In this document: positions 23,176 through 37,000 of the stretch, piece by piece
Position numbering within the stretch: the first letter of the stretch is position 1
Layout: every line of letters begins with the position of its first letter
Assembly: GCA_021018815.1 (NCBI GenBank)
Contig: JAITYX010000058.1
Span: forward strand, 637,001 to 701,000
DNA from: Talinum fruticosum
Taxonomy: Eukaryota > Streptophyta > Magnoliopsida > Caryophyllales > Talinaceae
Length of the DNA stretch: 64,000 bases
Direction of reading: 5' to 3'
The notes under the pieces: model-generated
What the model was told of the DNA's origin: nothing
The model's database searches: none
The model's input: only the letters and a program-made list of their open reading frames with translations
Program-made: the position numbers and the translations under genes

Positions 23176-24807
23176 TTAACAGAAAGGTACAAAGATGTTG
23201 GAAAAAAAATTTGAAATTAAGAGAGAGGAGGAGCAGTGCAGGTTGAGGTAGAAGAATGGGGGCCTCGTCTGCGTCTCGTAGCCTTGAGTAGATGCAGCTG
23301 GGTGAGGAGGCAAGAGCAGAGGGAAGTCGGGGACTTGAAGTACACTCATGCGAATCAAAGGTTGTACATCCTCTCGCTTCTTCTTCGAAACCTTAGCCTC
23401 TTTAGCTTGAGGTATTTGAATAAAGGAAGGGGCCTTAGATTGGCTCTGCATCGCCAGCCTCTTCTCGAGGCGGACCGAGTATGATCTTAGTAAATCACCT
23501 CAGGTTCTTTCTCCCCTTAGACCTCAGCTAGGGCTACTCTAGTTCCTTCTTCTCCTTCTCTTTCTTCTTCTCCTTTTTCTCCTTCTAAGTCGAGCCAAAA
23601 GAGCTTGAGCACTCTGATGGTGGTGCTTCTTTAGAGGATGGTTATGAGTCCTCAGCAGTTTTGGATTTTCTTTCTTGGAGGTGGTGGATTTGATCTTGTT
23701 GGTGCTTGATCGCCTCCTTGAGCTCACCGACCAGGGCTTGACTTTGATCGATTTGTCTTTGAGCCTTGCTCTAGAACCGAGTCAAGATTGGCATGAAAGC
23801 CTCGAAAGCTACCACGGTTTATTGCACCTCTTTGGCTAAAACAACAAACTGGATGCCACCTTTTGAAGCAATTCGAGAGAAGGGGCAGGCTGGGAAGATG
23901 AAGGTCCAATGGTGAGAAAAGCAGTCTTAAAATCTTTCCGAGTCTAAGGTGGAGGAGGAGGTGCAAGCTTAGAAGTATGAACCTTGACACCATATTGTAT
24001 TTCCTCGTATCCTAGTCCAATGATCTCATTTCGCCTATACGGACAGCTGGCTCCGAGAAATTTGTGTGGATCAAAAGGGAGTTCCACTTTAAATTGAGCA
24101 AAAATATCATAAAGAAAAGCTCGAAAGGGAAGATGGGGTTTTTGTGATATGAGCGAACGGAAGAAACCTGTTCCAAGATGAAAGAGAACAGTCAACTTCA
24201 TACCCTTCAAGGATATCATAGAGAACCTTGAGGACTTTCTTGTTGGGGTTCTCTTTGGAGGGGTAGAAAGAAAAGAAAGTTCTCAACAAGATGAAGCAAA
24301 GCAGTCTTGCTTCGAGGTTATCCGAGTCACAAAAGAGTTCTTTCTAAACTTACGGATCTCTTTGGCGTATTTGTCAAAGAAGCAATAAGCAACTTCATTG
24401 AACGAGAATAGGGTTGGAGTTCAAGAAAAGACTTTTCACGTTAAATACGTTGTGAAGGAGAGAGATATTAATACGAATGATTTCACCTTGAACAACGAAC
24501 AGATTATGTTGTCTCTTGCAAACATGTTTCTATAAAACTCAGCGACGTGTTCTAGGTATATATAGTCGCAAAAACACAAATACTTGAAAGTACTTGTATT
24601 GAGAGTGTATTTGATCCATAAGAATGTGGTGGTAGAGAATAATTTCTCTTCTATGAAGTAGTGTTGGGCCACGAGGAGCTTTTGGTAATTGTAGGCAAGG
24701 GCTTTGCCCTTCGATGAATCCTTTTGAGGATTGTTAGAGCCGGTGGATTTGGTTCTAGCCTTCTTTGTGGCTGAACCTCCTTCCATGGCACTTCATCTCT
24801 TACACAT
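23176..24807 (-). pseudogene. D ORF2, the only full-length copy at the end of the array
   Basis: Minus strand. The expected start now reads MCKR followed by a stop; the second Met opens MEGGSATKKARTKSTGS at 24786. The protein continues LLVAQHYFIEEKLFSTTTF, FKYLCFCDYIYLEHVAEFYR, and later in other frames MLRTFFSFYPSKENPNKKVL, DILEGYEVD and FDPHKFLGASCPYRRNEI. A Lys/Arg/Glu-rich coiled region follows at about 23730-23540. Parts and order match the ORF2 of B and E. It is broken by stops and frameshifts. Array units copy only its first ~75 codons. Confidence 0.65.
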
Positions 24808-26373
24808 AGTTGAGAGAAAGTGAAAGAGATTGAGAGTAAGAGAGCGAAGAAAGTAGATGAATGCGACAGAGAGAGTAGAGAATTTAGTATCCGAGTACGA
24901 GAGCAAAGAGTGCGAGAGTGAGAGCAAGAATTAGAACAAGAGCTTTCTTTAAATAAAAGCCTTTCTAACACAGCCCTCAAAGTAACAGTTAGCGAGACAG
25001 TTGAGTACTCTAGTGAGTAACGACTATCTTGAAATTTTTCCCTCACACGGCTACTTGGCAGACCGTTCGCACGCTAGAGTAAGAAAAATAGATTTTCGAA
25101 AACTTTTCTAAGATTCTCCATTGATTGAGAGATGATCTTAGAATTTTGATGTCCATTTTGGTCATAAACTATCTAACTTAGTGATGTCTCCGAGTGACTA
25201 AGAACACACTTAGAAAACTAATTACGCACGACTTAGTTTCATCTTGGTTAAACTGATTCATTTGTTCTTCACTCATAACATATAACAATTAATCAAATTC
25301 TCAATAACTTATGCAATAAAAAATAATCATGCAAGCATCACGCCAAGTTCATTCCTAATAAAGCAACATTGATCTTTACTTAGAGGTTTTGTGAAAATAT
25401 CAGTTAGTTGAAATTTGGTAGGAATAAACTCAAGTTTAATATGACCTTTCTCATAATGGTCTCTCGTAAAATGATACCTGACCTCAATGTGTTTCGTTTT
25501 TGAGTGCTGAACTGGATTCTTAGTGATGCTAATGGCACTTTGATTATCACACTTGAGTAGGATAGATGTGAATGACAATCGGAGATTCTTCGAGTTCTGG
25601 GTAGATATAGTCGCAGAAACACAAATAGTTGAAAGTACTTGTATTGAGAGTGTATTTGATCCATGAGAATGTGGTGGTAGAGAATAATTTCTCTTCTATG
25701 AAGTAGTGTTGGGCCACGAGGAGTTTTTGGTAATTGTAGGCAAGGGCTTTGCCCTTCGATGAATCCCTTTTGAGGATTGTCGGAGCAGGTGGATTTGGTT
25801 CTAGCCTTCTTTGTGGCTGAACCTCCTTCCATGGCACTTCCTCTCTTAGGCATAGTTGAGAGAAAGAGAAAGAGATTGAGAGTAAGAGAGCAAAGGGATT
25901 AGATGAATGAGAGAGAGAGTAGAGAATTTAGTATCCGAGTACGAGAGCAAAGAGTGCGAGAGTGAGAGCAAGAATTAGAACAAGAGCTTTCTTTAAATAA
26001 AAGCCTTTCTAACTCAGCCCTCAAAGTAACGGTTAGCGAGACAGTTGAGTACTCTAGTGAGTAACGACTATCTTGAAATTTTTTCCCTCTAACGGCTACT
26101 TTGCAGACCGTTCGTGTGCCAGAGCTAATAAAAAGAGATTTTCGAAAACTTTTCTAAGATTCTCCATTGATTGAGAGATGATCTTAGAATTTTGATGTCC
26201 ATTTTTGTCATAAACTATCTAACTTAGTGATGTCTCCGAGTGACTAAGAACACACTTGGAAAACTAATTACGCACAGACTTAGTTTCATCTTGTTAAACT
26301 GTTTCATTTGTTTTTTACTCATAACATATAACAATGAATCAAATTCACAATAACTTATGCAATAAAAAAATAA

Positions 26374-26640
26374 TCATGCAACCATCACGCCAAGTTCATT
26401 CCTAATAAAGCAACATTGATCTTTACTTAGAGGTTTTGTGAAAATATAAGTTAGTTGAAATTTGGTAGGAATAAACTCAAGTTCAATATGACCTTTCTCA
26501 TAATGGTCTCTCATAAAATGATACCTGACCTCAATGTGTTTCGTTTTTGAGTGCTGAACTGGATTCTTAGTGATGCTAATGGCACTTTGATTATCACACT
26601 TGAGTAGGATAGATGTGAATGACAATCGGAGATTCTTCAA
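26374..26640 (-). pseudogene. Best-preserved array RNase H segment (NQSAIS type)
   Basis: An 88-codon frame runs from MKNLRLSFTSI through CDNQSAISITKNPVQHSKTK, DHYEKGHIELEF and IFTKPLS to FIRNELGVMVA. The same protein sequence recurs without change at 27419-27685 and 28465-28731, marking three very recent duplications. It lacks the catalytic N-terminal half of RNase H, so no enzyme activity is expected. Confidence 0.8.
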
Positions 26641-29600
26641 GTTCTAGGTAGATATAGTCGCAGAAACACAAATACATGAAAGTACTTGTATTGAGAGTGT
26701 ATTTGATCCATGAGAATGTGGTGGTAGAGAATAATTTCTCTTCTATGAAGTAGTGTTGGGCCACGAGGAGCTTTTGGTAATTGTAGGCAAGGGCTTTGCC
26801 CTTCGATGAATCCCTTTTGAGGATTGTCGGAGCGGGTGGATTTGGTTCTAGCCTTCTTTGTGGCTGAACCTCCTTCCATGGCACTTCCTCTCTTAGGCAT
26901 AGTTGAGAGAAAGAGAAAGAGATTGAGAGTAAGAGAGCAAAGGGATTAGATGAATGAGAGAGAGAGTAGAGAATTTAGTATCCGAGTACGAGAGCAAAGA
27001 GTGCGAGAGTGAGAGCAAGAATTAGAACAAGAGCTTTCTTTAAATAAAAGCCTTTCTAACTCAGCCCTCAAAGTAACGGTTAGCAGACAGTTGAGTACTC
27101 TAGTGAGTAACGACTATCTTGAAATTTTTTCCCTCTAACGGCTACTTTGCGGACCGTTCGTGTGCCGAGCTAATAAAAAGAGATTTTCGAAAACTTTTCT
27201 AAGATTCTCCATTGATTGAGAGATGATCTTAGAATTTTGATGTCCATTTTTGTCATAAACTATCTAACTTAGTGATGTCTCCGAGTGACTAAGAACACAC
27301 TTAGAAAACTAATTACGCATAGACTTAGTTTCATCTTGTTAAACTGATCCATTTGTTTTTTACTCATAACATATAACAATGAATCAAATTCACAATAACT
27401 TATGCAATAAAAAAATAATCATGCAACCATCACGCCAAGTTCATTCCTAATAAAGCAACATTGATCTTTACTTAGAGGTTTTGTGAAAATATAAGTTAGT
27501 TGAAATTTGGTAGGAATAAACTCAAGTTCAATATGACCTTTCTCATAATGGTCTCTCATAAAATGATACCTGACCTCAATGTGTTTCGTTTTTGAGTGCT
27601 GAACTGGATTCTTAGTGATGCTAATGGCACTTTGATTATCACACTTGAGTAGGATAGATGTGAATGACAATCGGAGATTCTTCAAGTTCTAGGTAGATAT
27701 AGTCGCAGAAACACAAATACATGAAAGTACTTGTATTGAGAGTGTATTTGATCCATGAGAATGTGGTGGTAGAGAATAATTTCTCTTCTATGAAGTAGTG
27801 TTGGGCCACGATGAGCTTTTGGTAATTGTAGGCAAGGGCTTTGCCCTTCGATGAATCCCTTTTGAGGATTGTCGGAGCGGGTGGATTTGGTTCTAGCCTT
27901 CTTTGTGGCTGAACCTCCTTCCACGGCACTTCCTCTCTTAGGCATAGTTTAGAGAAAGATAAAGAGATTGAGAGTAAGAGAGCGAAGAGATTAGATGAAT
28001 GAGAGAGAGAGTAGAGAATTTAGTATCCGAGTACGAGAGCAAAGAGTGCGAGAGTGAGAGCAAGAAATAGAACAAGAGCTTTCTTTAAATAAAAGCCTTT
28101 CTAACTCAGCCCTCAAAGTAACGGTTAGCGAGACCGTTGAGTACTCTCGTGAGTAACGACTATCTTGAAACTTCTTCCCTCTAACGGCAACTTTGCGGAC
28201 CGTTAGCGCGCCGGAGTAAGAAAAAGAGATTTTCAAAAACTTTTCTAAGATTCTCCATTGATTGAGAGATGATATTAGAATTTTGATGTCCATTTTTCTC
28301 ATAAACTATCTGACTCAGTGATGTGTCCGAGTGACTAAGAACACACTAAGAAAACTAATTACGCATAGCTTAGTTTCTTCTTGGTTAAACTGATCCATTT
28401 GTTCCTCACTCATAACATATAACGATAAATCAAATTCACAATAACTTATGCAATAAAAAAATAATCATGCAACCATCACGCCAAGTTCATTCCTAATAAA
28501 GCAACATTGATCTTTACTTAGAGGTTTTGTGAAAATATAAGTTAGTTGAAATTTGGTAGGAATAAACTCAAGTTCAATATGACCTTTCTCATAATGGTCT
28601 CTCATAAAATGATACCTGACCTCAATGTGTTTCGTTTTTGAGTGCTGAACTGGATTCTTAGTGATGCTAATGGCACTTTGATTATCACACTTGAGTAGGA
28701 TAGATGTGAATGACAATCGGAGATTCTTCAAGTTCTAGGTAGATATAGTCGCAGAAACACAAATACATGAAAGTACTTGTATTGAGAGTGTATTTGATCC
28801 ATGAGAATGTGGTGGTAGAGAATAATTTCTCTTCTATGAAGTAGTGTTGGGCCACGATGAGCTTTTGGTAATTGTAGGCAAGGGCTTTGCCCTTCGATGA
28901 ATCCTTTTGAGGATTGTACGAGCGGGTGGATTTGGTTCTAGCCTTCTTTGTGGCTGAACCTCCTTCCATGGCACTTCCTCTCTTAGGCATAGTTTAGAGA
29001 AAGATAAAGAGATTGAGAGTAAGAGAGCGAAGAGATTAGATGAATGAGAGAGAGAGTAGAGAATTTAGTATCCGAGTACGAGAGCAAAGAGTGCGAGAGT
29101 GAGAGCAAGAAATAGAACAAGAGCTTTCTTTAAATAAAAGCCTTTCTAACTCAGCCCTCAAAGTAACGGTTAGCGAGACCGTTGAGTACTCTCGTGAGTA
29201 ACGACTATCTTGAAACTTCTTCCCTCTAACGGCAACTTTGCGGACCGTTAGCGTGCCGGAGTAAGAAAAAGAGATTTTCAAAAACTTTTCTAAGATTCTC
29301 CATTGATTGAGAGATGATCTTAGAATTTTGATGTCCATTTTTCTCATAAACTATCTGACTCGAGTGATGTGTCCGAGTGACTAAGAACACACTAAGAAAA
29401 CTAATTACGCATAGCTTAGTTTCTTCTTGGTTAAACTGATCCATTTGTTCCTCACTCATAACATATAACGATAAATCAATTTCACAATAACTTATGCAAT
29501 AAAAAAATAATCATGTAATCATCATGCCAAGTTCATTCCTAATAAAGCAACATTGAACTTCACTTAGAGGTTTTGTGAAAATATCAGTTAGTGGAAATTT

Positions 29601-30555
29601 GGTAGGAATAAACTCAAGTTTAATATCACATTTATCATAATGGTCTCTCAGAAAATGATATCTGACCTCAATGTGTTTCATCTTTGAAAGCTGAACTGGA
29701 TTCTTAGTGATGCAAATGCCACTTTGATCATCACAGTTGATTAGGATAGTTGTGAATGACAATCCGAGATTTTTCGAGTTCTAGGTAGACATAATCGCAG
29801 AAACACAAATACTTGAAAGTACTTGTATTGAGAGTGTATTTGGTCCATGAGAATGTGGTGGTAGAGAATAATTTCTCTTCTATGAAGTAGTGTTGGGCCA
29901 CGATGAGCTTTTGGTAATTGTAAGCAAGGGCTTTGCCCTTCGATGAATCGCTTTTGAGGATTGTCGGTGCGGGTGGATTTGGTTCTATCCTTCTTTGTGG
30001 CTGAACCTCCTTCCATGGCACTTCCTCTCTTAGGCATCGTTGAGAGAAAGTGAAAGAGATTGAGAGTAACAGAGCGAAGAGAGTAGATGTATTAGAGAGA
30101 GAGTAGTGAATTTAGTATCTGAATACGAGAGCAAAGAGTGCGAGAGTGAGAGTAAGAAAAGAACAAGAGCTTTCTTTAAATAAAAGCATTTCTAACTCAG
30201 CCGTTAAAGTAACGGTTAGCGGACTGTTGAGTACTCTAGTGAGTAACGACTACCTTGAAACTTCTTCCCTCTAACGGCTACTTTGCGGACCGTTCGCGTG
30301 TCGGAGTAAGAAAAAGAGATTTTCGAAAACTTTTCTAAGATTCTCCATTGTTTGAGAGATGATCTTAGAATTTTGCTGTCCATTTTTCTCATAAACTATC
30401 TCGACTCAGTGATGTGTCCGAGTGACTAAGAACACACTAAGAAAACTAATTACGCATAGCTTAGTTTCTTCTTGGTTAAACTGATCCATTTGTTCCTCAC
30501 TCATAACATATAACGATAAATCAATTTCACAATAACTTATGCAATAAAAAAATAA

Positions 30556-31080
30556 TCATGTAATCATCATGCCAAGTTCATTCCTAATAAAGCAACATTG
30601 AACTTCACTTAGAGGTTTTGTGAAAATATCGGTTAGTGGAAATTTGGTAGGAATAAACTCAAGTTTAATATCACATTTATCATAATGGTCTCTCAGAAAA
30701 TGATACTCGACCTCAATGTGTTTCATCTTTGAAAGCTGAACTGGATTCTTAGTGATGCAAATGCCACTTTGATCATCACAGTTGATTAGGATAGTTGTGA
30801 ATGACAATCCGAGATTTTTCGAGTTCGGGTAGACATAATCGCGAAACACAAATACTTGAAAGTACTTGTATTGAGAGTGTATTTGGTCCATGAGAATGTG
30901 GTGGTAGAGAATAATTTCTCTTCTATGAAGTAGTGTTGGGCCACGATGAGCTTTTGGTAATTGTAGGCAAGGGCTTTGCCCTTCGATGAATCGCTTTTGA
31001 GGATTGTCGGTGCGGGTGGATTTGGTTCTATCCTTCTTTGTGGCTGAACCTCCTTCCATGGCACTTCCTCTCTTAGGCAT
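30556..31080 (-). pseudogene. In-frame ORF2::RNase H fusion frame in one array unit
   Basis: 174 codons from MPKRGSAMEGG through the junction (FVFRDYVYPNSKNLGLSF) to FIRNELGMMIT. In most other units the junction is out of frame. Here the frame is joined because GCAGAAAC reads GCGAAAC at about 30841, which is one of the suspect CAG-to-CG changes. I do not regard it as a real gene. Confidence 0.4.
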
Positions 31081-34000
31081 CGTTGAGAGAAAGTGAAAGA
31101 GATTGAGAGTAATAGAGCAAAGAGAGTAGATGTATTAGAGAGAGAGTAGTGAATTTAGTATCCGAATACGAGAGCAAAGAGTGCGAGAGTGAGAGTAAGA
31201 AAAGAACAAGAGCTTTCTTTAAATAAAAGCATTTCTAACTCAGCCGTTAAAGTAACGGTTAGCAGACTGTTGAGTACTCTAGTGAGTAACGACTACCTTG
31301 AAACTTCTTCCCTCTAACGGCTACTTTGCGGACCGTTCGCGTGTCGGAGTAAGAAAAAGAGATTTTCGAAAACTTTTCTAAGATTCTCCATTGATTGAGA
31401 GATGATCTTAGAATTTTGATGTCCATTTTTGTCATAAACTATCTAACTTAGTGATGTCTCCGAGTGACTAAGAACACACTTAGAAAACTAATTACGCATA
31501 GCTTAGTTTCATCTTGGTTAAACTGATTCATTTGTTCTTCACTCATAACATATAACAATTAATCAAATTCTCAATAACTTATGCAATAAAAAAATAATCA
31601 TGCAAGCATCACGCCAAGTTCATTCCTAATAAAGCAACATTGATCTTTACTTAGAGGTTTTGTGAAAATATCGAGTTAGTGGAAATTTTGTAGGAATAAA
31701 CTCAAGTTTAATATCACATTTATCATAATGGTCTCTCAGAAAATGATACCTGACCTCAATGTGTTTCAACTTTGAAAGCTGAACTGGATTCTTAGTGATG
31801 CTAATGCCACTTTGATCATCACAGTTGATTAGGATAGTTGTGAATGACAATCCGAGATTTTTCGAGTTACGGGTAGACATAGTCGCAGAAACACAAATAC
31901 TTGAAAGTACTTGTATTGAGAGTGTATTTGATCCATGAGAATGTGGTGGTAGAGAATAATTTCTCTTCCATGAAGTAGTGTTGGGCCACGATGAGCTTTT
32001 GGTAATTGTAGGCAAGGGCTTTGCCCTTCGATGAATCCTTTTGAGGATTGTCGATGCGGGTGGATTTGGTTCTATCCTTCTTTGTGGCTGAACCTCCTTC
32101 CATGGCACTTCCTCTCTTAGGCACAGTTGAGAGAAAATGAAAGAGATTGAGAGTAAGAGAGCGAAGAGAGTAGATGTATTAGAGAGAGAGTAGTGAATTT
32201 AGTATCCGAATACGAGAGCAAAGAGTGCGAGAGTGAGAGCAAGAAAAGAACAAGAGCTTTCTTTAAATAAAAGCCATTCTAACTCAGCCCTCAAAGTAAT
32301 GGTTAGCAGACTGTTGAGTACTCTAGTGAGTAACGCCTATCTTGAAACTTCTTCCCTCTAACGGCTACTTTGCATGACCGTTCGCGTGCCGGAGTAAGAA
32401 AAAGAGATTTTCGAAAACTTTTCTAAGATTCTCCATTGTTTGAGAGATGATCTTAGAATTTTGATGTCCATTTTTCTCATAAACTATCTGACTCAGTGAT
32501 GTGTCCGAGTGACTAAGAACACACTAAGAAAACTAATTACGCATAGCTTAGTTTCTTCTTGGTTAAACTGATCCATTTGTTCCTCACTCATAACATATAA
32601 CGATAAATCAATTTCACAATAACTTATGCAATAAAAAAATAATCATGCAATCATCATGCCAAGTTCATTCCTAATAAAGCAACATTGAACTTCACTTAGA
32701 GGTTTTGTGAAAATATCAGTTAGTGGAAATTTGGTAAGAATAAACTCAAGTTTAATATCACATTTCTCATAATGGTCTCTCAGAAAATGATACCTGACCT
32801 CAATGTGTTTCGTCTTTGATTGCTGAACTGGATTCTTAGTGATGCTAATGCCACTTTGATCATCACAGCTTGATTAGGATAGATGTGAATGACAATCCGA
32901 GATTTTTCGAGTTCAGGTAGACATAATCGCAGAAACACAAATACTTGAAAGTACTTGTATTGAGAGTGTATTTGATCCATGAGAATGTGGTGGTAGAGAA
33001 TGATTTCTCTTCTATGAAGTAGTGTTGGGCCACGATGAGCTTTTGGTAATTGTAGGCAAGGGCTTTGTCCTTCGATGAATGCTTTTGAGGATTGTCGGAG
33101 CGGGTGGATTTGGTTCTAGCCTTCTTTGTGGCTGAACCTCCTTCCATGGCACTTCCTCTCTTAGGCATAGTTGAGAGAATGTGAAAGAGATTGAGAGTAA
33201 GAGAGCGAAGAGAGTAGATGTATTCAAGAGAGAGTAGAGAATTTAGTATCCGAGTACGAGAGCAAAGAGTGCGAGAGTGAGAGCAAGAAAAGAACAAGAG
33301 CTTTCTTTAAATAAAAGCATTTCTAACTCAGCCCTCAAAGTACCGGTTAGCAGACCGTTGAGTACTTCCAGTGAGTAACGACTATCTTGAAATTTCTTCC
33401 CTCTAACGGCTACGTTGCACACCGTTCGCGTGCCGGAGTAAGAAAAAGAGATTTTCGAAAACTTTTCTAAGATTCTCCATTGATTGAGAGATGATCTTAG
33501 AATTTTGCTGTCCATTTTTCTCATAAACTATCTCGACTCGAGTGATGTGTCCGAGTGACTAAGAACACGATCAGAAAACTAATTACGCATAGCTTAGTTT
33601 CTTCTTGGTTAAACTGATCCATTTGTTCCTCACTCATAACATATAACGATAAATCAATTTCACAATAACTTATGCAATAAAAAAATAATCATGCAATCAT
33701 CACGCCAAGTTCATTCCTAATAAAGCAACATTGATCTTCACTTAGAGGTTTTGTGAAAATATCAGTTAGTGGAAATTTGGTAGGAATAAACTCAAGTTTA
33801 ATATCACATTTCTCATAATGGTCTCTCAGAAAATGATACCTGACCTCATCTGTGTTTTATTTTTGAGTGCTGAACTGGATTCTTAGTGATGCTAATGACA
33901 CTTTGATTATCACACTTGATTAGGATAGATATGAATGACAATCCGAGATTCTTCGAGTTCAGGTAGATATAATCGCAGAAACACAAATACTTGAAAGTAC

Positions 34001-37000
34001 TTGTATTGAGAGTGTATTTGATCCATGAGAATGTGGTGGTAGAGAATAATTTCTCTTCTATGAAGTAGTGTTGGGCCACGATGAGCTTTTGGTAATTGTA
34101 GGCAAGGGCTTTGCCCTTCGATGAATCCTTTTGAGGATTGTCAGAGCGAGTGGATTTGGTTCTAGCCTTCTTTGTGGCTGAACCTCCTTCCATGGCACTT
34201 CCTCTCTTAGGCACAGTTGAGAGAAAGTGAAAGAGATTGAGAGTAAGAGAGCGAAGAGAGTTAGATGTATTAGAGAGAGAGTAGTGAATTTAGTATCCGA
34301 ATACGAGAGCAAAGAGTGCGAGAGTGAGAGCAAGAAAAGAACAAGAGCTTTCTTTAAATAAAAGCATTTCTAACTCAGCCGTCAAAGTAACGGTTAGCAG
34401 ACTGTTGAGTACTCCAGTGAGTAACGACTATCTTGAAACTTCTTCCCTCTAACGGCTACTTTGCGAACCGTTCGCGTGCCGGAGTAAGAAAAAGAGATTT
34501 TCGAAAACTTTTCTAAGATTCTCCATTGTTTGAGAGATGATCTTAGAATTTTGCTGTCAATTTTTCTCATAAACTATCCGACTCGAGTGATGTGTCCGAG
34601 TGACTAAGAACACACTAAGAAAACTAATTACGCATAGCTTAGTTTCTTCTTGGTTAAACTGATCCATTTGTTCCTCACTCATAACATATAACGATAAATC
34701 AATTTCACAATAACTTATGCAATAAAAAAATAATCATGCAATCATCATGCCAAGTTCATTCCTAATAAAGCAACATTGAACTTCACTTAGAGGTTTTGTG
34801 AAAATATCAGTTAGTGGAAATTTGGTAGGAATAAACTCAAGTTTAATATCACATTTATCATAATGGTCTCTCAGAAAATGATACCTGACCTCAATGTGTT
34901 TCATCTTTGAAAGCTGAACTGGATTCTTAGTGATGCTAATGCCACTTTGATCATCACAGCTTGATTAGGATAGTTGTGAATGACAATCCGAGATTTTTCG
35001 AGTTCCGGGTAGACATAATCGCAGAAACACAAATACTTGAAAGTACTTGTATTGAGAGTGTATTTGATCCATGAGAATGTGGTGGTAGAGAATAATTTCT
35101 CTTCTATGAAGTAGTGTTGGGCCACGATGAGCTTTTGGTAATTGTAGGCAAGGGCTTTGCCCTTCGATGAATCCTTTTGAGGATTGTCGAAGCGGGTGGA
35201 TTTGGTTCTATCCTTCTTTGTGGCTGAACCTCCTTCCATGGCACTTCCTCTCTTAGGCACAGTTGAGAGAAAGTGAAAGAGATTGAGAGTAAGAGAGCGA
35301 AGAGAGTAGATGTATTAGAGAGAGAGTAGTGAATTTAGTATCCGAATACGAGAGCAAAGAGTGCGAGAGTGAGAGCAAGAAAAGAACAAGAGCTTTCTTT
35401 AAATAAAAGCATTTCTAACTCAGCCGTCAAAGTAACGGTTAGCAGACTGTTGAGTACTCCAGTGAGTAACGACTATCTTGAAACTTCTTCCCTCTAACGG
35501 CTACTTTGCGGACCGTTCGCGTGCCGGAGTAAGAAAAAGAGATTTTCGAAAACTTTTCTAAGATTCTCCATTGTTTGAGAGATGATCTTAGAATTTTGCT
35601 GTCAATTTTTCTCATAAACTATCTCGACTCGATGATGTGTCCGAGTGACTAAGAACACGACTCAGAAAACTAATTACGCATAGCTTAGTTTCTTCTTGGT
35701 TAAACTGATCCATTTGTTCCTCACTCATAACATATAACGATAAATCAATTTCACAATAACTTATGCAATAAAAAATAATCATGCAATCATCATGCCAAGT
35801 TCATTCCTAATAAAGCAACATTGAACTTCACTTAGAGGTTTTGTGAAAATATCAAGTTAGTGGAAATTTGGTAGGAATAAACTCAAGTTTAATATCACAT
35901 TTATCATAATGGTCTCTCAGAAAATGATACCTGACCTCAATGTGTTTCATCTTTGAAAGCTGAACTGGATTCTTAGTGATGCTAATGCCACTTTGATCAT
36001 CACAGTTGATTAGGATAGTTGTGAATGACAATCCGAGATTTTTCGAGTTCCGGGTAGACATAATCGCGAAACACAAATACTTGAAAGTACTTGTATTGAG
36101 AGTGTATTTGATCCATGAGAATGTGGTGGTAGAGAATAATTTCTCTTCTATGAAGTAGTGTTGGGCCACGATGAGCTTTTGGTAATTGTAGGCAAGGGCT
36201 TTGCCCTTCGATGAATCCTTTTTGAGGATTGTCGGTGCGGGTGGATTTGGTTCTATCCTTCTTTGTGGCTGAACCTCCTTCCATGGCACTTCCTCTCTTA
36301 GGCATAGTTGAGAGAAAGTGAAAGAGATTGAGAGTAAGAGAGCGAAGAGAGTAGATGTATTAGAGAGAGAGTAGTGAATTTAGTATCCGAATACGAGAGC
36401 AAAGAGTGCGAGAGTGAGAGCAAGAAAAGAACAAGAGCTTTCTTTAAATAAAAGCATTTCTAACTCAGCCGTCAAAGTAACGGTTAGCGGACTGTTGAGT
36501 ACTCTAGTGAGTAACGACTATCTTGAAACTTCTTCCCTCTAACGGCTACTTTGCAGACCGTTCGCGTGTCGGAGTAAGAAAAAGAGATTTTCGAAAACTT
36601 TTCTAAGATTCTCCATTGTTTGAGAGATGATCTTAGAATTTTGCTGTCAATTTTTCTCATAAACTATCTCGACTCGGTGATGTGTCCGAGTGACTAAGAA
36701 CACGACTCAGAAAACTAATTACGCATAGCTTAGTTTCTTCTTGGTTAAACTGATCCATTTGTTCCTCACTCATAATATATAACGATAAATCAATTTCACA
36801 ATAACTTATGCAATAAAAAAATAATCATGCAATCATCATGCCAAGTTCATTCCTAATAAAGCAACATTGAACTTCACTTAGAGGTTTTGTGAAAATATCA
36901 GTTAGTGGAAATTTGGTAGGAATAAACTCAAGTTTAATATCACATTTATCATAATGGTCTCTCAGAAAATGATACCTGACCTCAATGTGTTTCATCTTTG

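Noticed and set aside
30556..31080. 174-aa ORF2::RNase H fusion protein as a real gene
   Set aside because: The frame is joined only through a CAGAA-to-CGAA variant at the junction region; neighbouring units are out of frame and this class of variant is suspect.
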